Shown piece by piece: positions 40,535 through 46,268 of a stretch of DNA of 46,268 nt. The notes under the pieces were generated by a model that saw only the letters and a list, made by a program, of their open reading frames with translations, did not search any database and was not told where the DNA came from. The translations under genes were made by a program, and so were the position numbers. The stretch covers positions 1-46,268 of the forward strand of contig JAOZGJ010000060.1 of NCBI GenBank assembly GCA_027491785.1, written 5' to 3'. Source of the DNA: Thermoproteota archaeon. Its GTDB lineage: Archaea > Korarchaeota > Korarchaeia > Korarchaeales > Korarchaeaceae. Every line of letters begins with the position of its first letter. Position 1 is the stretch's first letter.

Positions 40535-42340
40535 TTGCCTAAATATGGGGATAAAACTGTAAAAAGGTACAGACAGCCACTAGTTTCAGTACTAGGCCAC
40601 GTTGACTCTGGGAAGACTACGCTCCTCGACTACATCAGGAGCACAAGGGTCGCAGCTAAAGAGCCCGGTTCTATAACGCAGCATGTCGGAGCTTCTGAGA
40701 TACCCACTGGCATTATATACGAGCTATGTAAGCCTGTTATGGAAGCTATGAACTTAAAGTTTGAAATAAAGACAGGAGGATTGTTATTTATAGATCTGCC
40801 GGGTCATGAAGTTTTCTCGAATTTGAGAAGGAGAGGTGGTTCCGTCGCTGACATAGCGATCCTAGTGATAGATATCAATGGAGGGGTGCAGCCCCAAACT
40901 ATAGAGTCAATAAATATACTGAGGGAGAGGAGGGTTCCCTTCGTTATAGCCCTCAATAAAATTGACACGATATATGGTTGGAAGCCTGTAGAGGGTAGGC
41001 CTTTCATCTTAGCTGAGAGAGATCAGCCTCCTTCGGTCATAGCTGAGTTGGAGAAGAGGCTCTATCGGGTAGTGGACCAGTTAGCTGCCATTGGTATTTA
41101 TGCGGATAGATACGATAGGGTGAGGGATTACACGAAAACGTTCGCCATAGTACCAACCAGCGCGATCACAGGGGAGGGAGTGCCAGATCTCCTGACAATG
41201 CTAATAGGTCTAGTACAGAAGTTTATGCTCGATAGACTGGAGATAACAACTGACGAGGGGAAAGGGACGGTTCTGGAGGTAAAGCAGCAACAAGGCCTTG
41301 GAACAGTATTAACTGCCATTATATACGATGGCGTATTAAGGAAGGACGATACCATAGTAGTAGCTGGAATAAATGAACCTATAGTAACGAAGGTAAGGGC
41401 TTTGCTCATTCCAGAGCCCCTTCAGGAGATGAGAGCGACTAAGAGATTCAGGAGAGTTAATGAAGTGTCTGCTGCGGCCGGTGTGATGATATCTGCCCCT
41501 AACCTAGATAATGTACTGGCAGGATCTCCCCTCTACGTCGTCAGGAAAAAAGACTTAATAGAGGACGTAAAGAGAGAGATCCAGGAGGAGGTAGAACGCA
41601 TTATAATAAAGACAGACAGGATTGGCGTGATAGTTAAAGCAGATACGCTAGGAACTCTAGAGGCTCTTACCTCTCAGCTCAGGAAGGAGGAAATACCCCT
41701 TAGAAGAGCTGATATAGGGGATGTATCGAAGGTAGACGTGTTTGAGGCCGCAGTAATAAAATCAAAGGAGGAGAAATACGCTGTAATATTAGCGTTTAAT
41801 GTAAAAATAAAGGAAGATGCCAAGAGAGAGGCTCAATCAAGAGGAATACCTATATTCAGCGATGTTATAATATATAGACTCATAGAAAAGTTTAAGGACT
41901 ATTTAGAGGAGCTCAAGAGGAAGGAAGAAGAGGAGGTTCTCTCTCAATCAGTCTTCCCTGCTGAGATACTCGTACTACCTGATTTCGTGTTTAGAAGAAG
42001 TGATCCAGCTATAGTTGGTGTCGAGGTCCTCGCTGGAAGGATATTGCCTGGTTATCCACTAATGAATGAGAATGGAAAGCTAGTAGGAACCATTTTAGAT
42101 ATACAATATGAGGGAAACAAAATATCCGAGGCAAGAGCTGGCCAGAAGGTTGCCATCTCAATAAAGGGAGGGGTCGTCGGAAGGAATATCAGAGAAGGTA
42201 AAAAACTATACACAATTGTATCCGAATTCGAGGACGATAGAGCTAGATCTATTTACTTTAGTAAGATGACGGATGATGAAAAGGCGCTCTATAGGAGGAT
42301 CTTATGGATAAGATACTCAAAAGGATCCGGTCAGACCTGA
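40535..42340 (+). CDS. infB: Translation initiation factor aIF5B
   Basis: A 601-residue GTPase homologous to IF2/eIF5B that promotes subunit joining and initiator tRNA positioning. G1 is GHVDSGKT (21-28), switch II DLPGHE (87-92) and G4 NKID near 145. The EF-Tu-like domain II and the long helix (LEELKRKEEEEV) leading to the C-terminal beta barrel follow. No intein is inserted. TTG 40535 starts it, with GGTGAA 4 nt upstream. It is the largest gene of the translation cluster. Confidence 0.95.
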   Translation: MPKYGDKTVKRYRQPLVSVLGHVDSGKTTLLDYIRSTRVAAKEPGSITQHVGASEIPTGIIYELCKPVMEAMNLKFEIKTGGLLFIDLPGHEVFSNLRRRGGSVADIAILVIDINGGVQPQTIESINILRERRVPFVIALNKIDTIYGWKPVEGRPFILAERDQPPSVIAELEKRLYRVVDQLAAIGIYADRYDRVRDYTKTFAIVPTSAITGEGVPDLLTMLIGLVQKFMLDRLEITTDEGKGTVLEVKQQQGLGTVLTAIIYDGVLRKDDTIVVAGINEPIVTKVRALLIPEPLQEMRATKRFRRVNEVSAAAGVMISAPNLDNVLAGSPLYVVRKKDLIEDVKREIQEEVERIIIKTDRIGVIVKADTLGTLEALTSQLRKEEIPLRRADIGDVSKVDVFEAAVIKSKEEKYAVILAFNVKIKEDAKREAQSRGIPIFSDVIIYRLIEKFKDYLEELKRKEEEEVLSQSVFPAEILVLPDFVFRRSDPAIVGVEVLAGRILPGYPLMNENGKLVGTILDIQYEGNKISEARAGQKVAISIKGGVVGRNIREGKKLYTIVSEFEDDRARSIYFSKMTDDEKALYRRILWIRYSKGSGQT

Positions 42341-42406
42341 TCAGATATTATATTAGTTCAGCTTAGCTTAAATAACTTCAATGGTCAATCCCGAGAAGGT
42401 GATCCT

Positions 42407-42835
42407 ATGGCAACGAGAAGAAGGAGGAGAATGGAAGAGGAATTTCTCGTGCTAGACATTGGGGATCCAAGTACAGGAAAGACTTATCATTTTAAGTTAG
42501 CTAAAGAGAACATCCGTTTCTTCTTAGGTAGGAAGATTGGTGAGGAGATTCCTGGAGATCCCTTTGGAATGGAGGGATATACGTTCAAGATAACTGGAGG
42601 AACTGATAAGGATGGTTTCCCCATGCATCCATCTATTCAAATCCCAGGAAAAAAGAAGGCTCTCCTATCGTCTCCACCTGGCTTCCATCCAAGAAAAGAG
42701 GGTGAGAGGAGGGCTAAGACTGTTAGGGGCGCCATAATATCTGATGCAATAAAACAAATAAATTTGAGAGTTGTAAAGGCCGGAAGTAAGCCCCTTGATG
42801 ATTTCCTGAAGAAGGAGGAGTCGGGAGCCTCCTAA
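42407..42835 (+). CDS. rps6e: Ribosomal protein S6e
   Basis: A 142-residue archaeal S6e: LDIGDPSTGKTYHFKL, FFLGRKIGEEIPGDPFG, YTFKITGGTDKDGFPMHPSI and RAKTVRGAIISDAIKQINLRV. It has an N-terminal run of arginines. GGTGAT with 3-nt spacing precedes ATG. It adjoins the aIF2-gamma gene, a common archaeal pair. Confidence 0.95.
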   Translation: MATRRRRRMEEEFLVLDIGDPSTGKTYHFKLAKENIRFFLGRKIGEEIPGDPFGMEGYTFKITGGTDKDGFPMHPSIQIPGKKKALLSSPPGFHPRKEGERRAKTVRGAIISDAIKQINLRVVKAGSKPLDDFLKKEESGAS

Positions 42836-42845
42836 AGGTGATGAA

Positions 42846-44111
42846 ATGGATAAGGGAAGGAAGATTTTACAGCCTGAGATGAACATAGGAACTGCTGGTC
42901 ATGTCGATCACGGCAAATCAACTTTAGTACAGGCCCTAACAGGGGTGTGGCCTGAGAGGCATAGCGAGGAGTTAAGGAGAGGTATAACGATCAAGTTGGG
43001 ATATGCTAATGCCGATCTCAGGAAATGCGCCTCCTGTCAAAACGATGATGCTAAATGTTACACTACAATGGAGAAATGTCCCTTAGATGGCGGGGAGACT
43101 ATTCTCCTGAGAAAGGTATCCTTCGTAGACTGTCCCGGTCACGATACCCTCATGGCGACCATGCTTGCTGGATCAACTCTTATGGATGCGGCTCTCCTAG
43201 TTATTGCTGCCAATGAACCAGCTCCCCAGCCTCAAACGAGGGAACACTTAGTAGCCTTGAAGATAATGGATGTGAAGCAGATTATCGTAGTTCAGACCAA
43301 AATAGAGCTTGTAAGCGATGAGAAGGCCGTGGAGAACTATGACCAGATAGTGGAGTTTCTAAAGAGTTACTTGGATGAGGTTCCTCCGATAATACCCGTT
43401 TCAGCATTACATGGCGTAAATATAGACTTTTTGATAAGAGAGATGGCCAGGAGATTCACTCCCCCTCCAAGGGACCCTAGTAAGACGCCTAGAATGTATG
43501 TAGCCAGATCTTTCGATGTAAATAAGCCAGGAACTAGGCCTAGCAATCTTGTAGGTGGCGTATTGGGAGGAACGATAATTCAAGGCAGATTCAGAGTAGG
43601 AGATGAGATAGAGATAAGACCCGGAGCCTATAGATCTAAAAAGTTCATTCCCCTGAAAACTAAGATAGTGAGCCTGAGAAGCGAGAACACGCCGTTAGAG
43701 GAAGCCTACCCCGGTGGACTTATAGGTGTCGGTACACTTCTCGATCCAGCTCTGACAAAGGCAGATAATATGGTAGGTAATGTTGTAGGAATGCCTGGAG
43801 ATTTACCACCGACCTGGGTAGAGCTAGATGTAGAAGCAAGGTTCTTTGAGAAGATCGTTGGTACAAAGGAGGAGATGAACGTTGTCAAACCAAAAAAAGG
43901 CGATTTCATACAGCTGAATATAGGTACAGCGACCGTACCAGCAATATTGAGGGATATCTCCCAAGAAGATGAAATGAAGCTATTACTGAGGATCCCAGCA
44001 ACAGCAGAGTTAAATCAGAGAATAGCCATATCCTCTAGGATAGGAAGTAGATGGAGGCTCATAGGATACGGCCATGTCAAAGGAGGGAGGGAATACATCG
44101 TTCCCTCCTAG
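42846..44111 (+). CDS. Translation initiation factor aIF2 gamma subunit
   Basis: A 421-residue GTPase that carries initiator Met-tRNA as part of aIF2. G1 is GHVDHGKS (18-25), a zinc knuckle uses C61, C64, C71 and C78, and switch II DCPGHD is at 95-100. Domains II and III (VGGVLGGTIIQGRF, RLIGYGHVKGG) complete it. GGTGAT with 3-nt spacing gives ATG 42846 just after rps6e. It ends the translation cluster. Confidence 0.96.
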   Translation: MDKGRKILQPEMNIGTAGHVDHGKSTLVQALTGVWPERHSEELRRGITIKLGYANADLRKCASCQNDDAKCYTTMEKCPLDGGETILLRKVSFVDCPGHDTLMATMLAGSTLMDAALLVIAANEPAPQPQTREHLVALKIMDVKQIIVVQTKIELVSDEKAVENYDQIVEFLKSYLDEVPPIIPVSALHGVNIDFLIREMARRFTPPPRDPSKTPRMYVARSFDVNKPGTRPSNLVGGVLGGTIIQGRFRVGDEIEIRPGAYRSKKFIPLKTKIVSLRSENTPLEEAYPGGLIGVGTLLDPALTKADNMVGNVVGMPGDLPPTWVELDVEARFFEKIVGTKEEMNVVKPKKGDFIQLNIGTATVPAILRDISQEDEMKLLLRIPATAELNQRIAISSRIGSRWRLIGYGHVKGGREYIVPS

Positions 44112-44240
44112 ATTCAAGCAGATCAATAATTAAGTAGGCAAGTCGAGTTATATATGAATAAGTTAATAATTCCTACAAATATACAGGAATCCGAAACTCT
44201 TCCTTCCAACAAAGATGAGAAATAGGAATCTTATTAACTT

Positions 44241-44403
44241 TCTGCTATCCTTCACGGGTTAAACAAAGTTTCAGCCACCTCCTCAGGTTCTCAGGACTGA
44301 ATCTCCCTAACCTACCTTCCCTCCCAGGCTTGACCCATATCCAAGCCGGGACTACTTTATTAGGTCTTCTTGCTGGGCTTACAATTACATCAGGAGACAC
44401 CTC
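44241..44403 (-). pseudogene. Possible gene fragment
   Basis: The minus strand is open for about 54 codons (GTG near 44393 to TAG about 44241) with a coding-like composition: ARRPNKVVPAWIWVKPGREG, then LGRFSPENLRRWLKLC. I do not recognise the family and there is no good upstream start, so it may be the 3' end of a lost gene. It overlaps the opposing frame at 44330; at most one of them is likely real over the shared part. Confidence 0.3.
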
Positions 44404-44756
44404 TACATTTATAATTAAAAACAGTCATATACTACCAAGAATATCGAATTTCTGGAAAATATTAGAGGAATTCGATATACAAGATGCATTGGTATCCTCT
44501 CTGAGAGACGCTTTAGAGAATTATATTGAGGATAGTATTGATAAACCCGAAGAACTTGCTAAATTGAAAACCGATGAGGGTTACATCTTAGAGGAATTCG
44601 TAAAGCAAGTAATTTTAGACCAGGTATTCTATGATTGTATTCTTAAGTGAGTCTGAGCGCTTCAAAATCTTCACTAAATTCATGAAAGCATTGAAGGAGA
44701 GCGAATACAGAGATATATTTATGGAGAAAATTAGAGAAATATTAGAAATAGCTTAA
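44330..44756 (+). pseudogene. Frameshifted gene of unknown family
   Basis: A 106-residue frame (44330-44650, TTG start) reads as soluble acidic protein after about residue 30 (ISNFWKILEEFDIQDALVSS, LEEFVKQVILDQVF). The next frame, ATG 44631 to TAA 44754-44756, continues a matching charged helix (SERFKIFTKFMKALKESEYR, DIFMEKIREILEIA). Joined by a one-base shift near 44631-44646, they would make one protein of about 140 residues. A decayed gene is the simplest view. The first 30 residues are uncertain. Confidence 0.4.
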
Positions 44757-44908
44757 AAAAGAGCTTGATAAGGTTAGGAGCATGCTTATATGAAGTGATC
44801 ACTCGCATCAAAGAATAGGTGTTTGATCGTTATAACTGTTGATTTCTATTAACTGGTTAGTAGTAAAGGAGACATTAAAGTTATTTCTCAAAGGGGGGAT
44901 AAGACTTG

Positions 44909-44995
44909 ATGAAGGTCTTTAAAGCCAAGTATGAGAAAGGAGTGCTGAAGCCAGAGAGACCCTTGGATCTGGAGGAGGGAGAGGTGGCACTTTAA
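44909..44995 (+). pseudogene. Truncated DUF104-like (AF2212-type) antitoxin
   Basis: A 28-residue frame, KVFKAKYEKGVLKPERPLD then LEEGE, matches the start of small archaeal antitoxins of the AF2212/DUF104 type, which are paired with PIN toxins. It stops at TAA just where the last strand should follow, and no PIN toxin gene is found downstream. Further codons in another frame (RKLKENLRGFEIIVTY) may be the remainder. Probably a decayed toxin-antitoxin locus. Confidence 0.45.
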
Positions 44996-45107
44996 TCATA
45001 AATCATAAAATCACACGTAAGTTGAAAGAGAATCTTAGAGGGTTCGAAATTATAGTCACTTACGAGTACAGGGAATTTCGTCCTTCTATAAGCTTTCTTC
45101 CCTCATT

Positions 45108-45488
45108 TTACTCTTTATGAAATCTTAAAGCTAGTTCAGCCTTTCTAACAGCTTCTCCTGCCTCATCCATGGTTACTTCAATTCCTGTATCTGGATAACG
45201 AGCCTCTATTGCTAATGGATAAAGCTCTTCTATGCCAATCTCGTAGAGCTGGTTAAAATCTCGGTCTACCTCTGCGCATAAGTCTATGAGTCTCGCTATG
45301 TTATGTACCTTGCCAAAGTGCTTATTGTGGAATACCAAGTAGGCTTTCAACGCTTTCTCGACAGCTTGTTGTGCGTGGAAGGCTATGACCCATGGTTCCT
45401 CACCGATCCTAAGGAGCTTCTCAGCAATCCTTAGGTCTGTTTGGGCCTTCCTTAACCGCTTTCCAGAGGCCTTCTCTTCCTCACCCAA
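45108..45488 (-). CDS. HEPN domain protein of a HEPN/MNT pair
   Basis: A 126-residue HEPN protein with FHAQQAVEKALKAYLVFH, GKVHNIARLIDL and IEARYPD, the pattern of COG1895 proteins. HEPN partners of MNT nucleotidyltransferases form toxin-antitoxin or nucleotide-binding modules. It starts with TTG 45488 inside the MNT gene (8-bp overlap), so the two are coexpressed. This subgroup often lacks the RNase motif, so toxicity is not assured. Confidence 0.8.
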   Translation of the reverse strand: MGEEEKASGKRLRKAQTDLRIAEKLLRIGEEPWVIAFHAQQAVEKALKAYLVFHNKHFGKVHNIARLIDLCAEVDRDFNQLYEIGIEELYPLAIEARYPDTGIEVTMDEAGEAVRKAELALRFHKE

Positions 45489-45822
45489 TGGACCTTCCCT
45501 CTAGGTGAGCATAGTATGCTATCGACCCAACGACGTTTTTATGCTCTGTATAGTATTTCTCATTAACCACTATTACATCACAGTACACCTTGTTTTGTGC
45601 AAGCTTTCTATATAATTTATGCTGAAGCTTTCTAATGATTCTCCTATCCGGGAGGTCGCTTACGATAATTAGTAAATCCCAGTCGCTATCTTCTCTGTAG
45701 TCACCTCTTGCACGTGAGCCGAAAAGAATAATTCTCTTGACTTCGACTCCCTCACTTCTAGCTACATTAACGATTATGTCCTTAATTATTTGCGATAAAT
45801 ATTTGATCTCAGTGCCTAACAT
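45481..45822 (-). CDS. Minimal nucleotidyltransferase (MNT)
   Basis: A 113-residue Pol-beta-fold nucleotidyltransferase with the catalytic GSRARGDYREDSDWDLLI, where GS and the two aspartates of DSDWD are the metal site, and a third acidic residue in VYCDVIVV. The family modifies HEPN toxins by adding AMP. ATG 45822 is chosen over GTG 45831. It is transcribed before the HEPN gene, as usual. Confidence 0.85.
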   Translation of the reverse strand: MLGTEIKYLSQIIKDIIVNVARSEGVEVKRIILFGSRARGDYREDSDWDLLIIVSDLPDRRIIRKLQHKLYRKLAQNKVYCDVIVVNEKYYTEHKNVVGSIAYYAHLEGRSIG

Positions 45823-45992
45823 TATATTCACTTATAGCCATCCCCTTAATAATCTCTACCCTCTTAACTCCCATTCACCACCTAGTGTAGCAGTATCTTA
45901 CGTCTCCAGTTTTGACTATGAGAACGCTTTTCTGGCAAAGATTACAGATAACGGAAACTCAGCTACCCTTATCACCATATCCATACCTTCCA

Positions 45993-46160
45993 TTTGGGCA
46001 CTGCCCTAATGAAGGGTTTGATATGTTTGGGCTATTGCCCAAACCATCACATAGCAGGTCATGTTTGGGCAAGTGCCCTAACTATCGAATGTAAGTACGT
46101 ATATGCTCAGTTTGGGCATTTGCCCAAAAAGTTTATATTATAGTTTGGGCATGCCCTAAC
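45993..46160 (+). repeat. Array of five GGGC/GCCC palindromes around a promoter
   Basis: Five copies of an inverted repeat with core TTTGGGC-N(2-4)-GCCC(A/T)AA lie at about 45993-46009, 46025-46044, 46063-46082, 46110-46128 and 46143-46160. The central spacer is 2, 3 or 4 nt, and start-to-start distances are roughly 32 to 47 bp. The AT-rich TTTATATTATAG between copies four and five is a TATA element for the gene at 46165. The copies are too short and unevenly spaced for CRISPR. They may be operator sites or RNA hairpins. Confidence 0.75.
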
Positions 46161-46164
46161 AGTG

Positions 46165-46268
46165 ATGTCATTGAGCAATGATCTTGAAGCTCTATTGAGG
46201 AACCCACCCAAGGGCGCTTGGGTCGAGAGAGTGGTTGTGAAAGGTCGTACCTACTTCTACCTCAGATG
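46165..46268 (+). CDS. Start of a gene running off the window
   Basis: ATG 46165 (or GTG 46162) opens about 34 codons to the edge, reading LEALLRNPPKGAWVERVVVK, then GRTYFYLR. Similar short N-termini occur in small DNA-associated proteins of mobile regions, but I cannot name a family. The TATA element about 27-30 bp upstream suggests a leaderless mRNA, and palindromes on both sides of that promoter suggest tight control. Confidence 0.5.
   Translation, partial: MSLSNDLEALLRNPPKGAWVERVVVKGRTYFYLR

Noticed and set aside
45993-46160. CRISPR-like array
   Set aside because: Repeats are only about 17-20 bp with variable centres, spacing is uneven, and no cas genes are present.

Overview
The window looks like chromosome of a hyperthermophilic archaeon of the TACK group, most plausibly a korarchaeote. 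This is inferred from gene content, with no database search. The evidence is archaeal information-processing genes (RFC clamp loader, Orc1/Cdc6, TFB, RpoN, S2, L7Ae, S28e, L24e, S6e, aIF5B, aIF2-gamma), a recognisable RpoG/Rpb8 subunit (a gene reported mainly from Crenarchaeota and Korarchaeota), archaeal shikimate enzymes, 4-demethylwyosine synthase, and archaeal promoters and leaderless starts. Genes are dense, often overlap by 4-30 bp and are frequently preceded by GGTGAT placed 3-4 nt before the start codon.

Layout. 1-1000: minus-strand pair of a MobB-like fragment and a YjjX-type NTPase, divergent from a YbjN-like protein. 1.4-8 kb: shikimate genes (3-dehydroquinate synthase II, aroE, aroK) interleaved with a STAND-type ATPase that has two tandem palindromes at its start, and an overlapping pair of a core-MetE methionine synthase and a RACo-like corrinoid activator. 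8-20.9 kb: XPD-like and Lhr-like helicases, phosphoesterase/HAD pair, decayed small genes, an eIF2B-like protein, glyA divergent from thrC-thrB around one palindromic TATA element, and a membrane PLD-like protein. 20.9-30.3 kb: MFS transporter, tRNA-Val(CAC), rbkR, translin, taw1, pyrH, tRNA-Glu(CUC), an AK6/Fap7-like kinase, an overlapping trio of a divergent TFB, a 50-residue coiled coil and a membrane-anchored HerA-like ATPase, then rpoG, a PRC-barrel protein and tRNA-Val(GAC). 30.3-36.7 kb: a candidate C/D sRNA, two AAA+ ATPases (one an apparently frameshifted Orc1/Cdc6), a glycosylation-sequon-rich surface protein, rfcL and rfcS. 36.8-44.1 kb: rpoN-rps2-MEMO-idi2, then rpl7ae-rps28e-rpl24e-aIF5B-rps6e-aIF2gamma. 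44.1-46.3 kb: accessory end with gene remnants, an intact HEPN/MNT pair, and five GGGC/GCCC palindromes around the promoter of a gene running off the edge.

The pathways fit together. DHQ synthase II, AroE and AroK are shikimate steps. ThrC, ThrB and GlyA join threonine, serine and glycine metabolism to one-carbon supply. Core-MetE with RACo points to methionine made with a corrinoid methyl donor. The most unusual items are the TFB/coiled-coil/HerA trio, the edge palindrome array, the tandem operator at the STAND ATPase, the shared glyA/thrC TATA, the orc1 frameshift, and several genes that appear to start at codons other than ATG, GTG or TTG.
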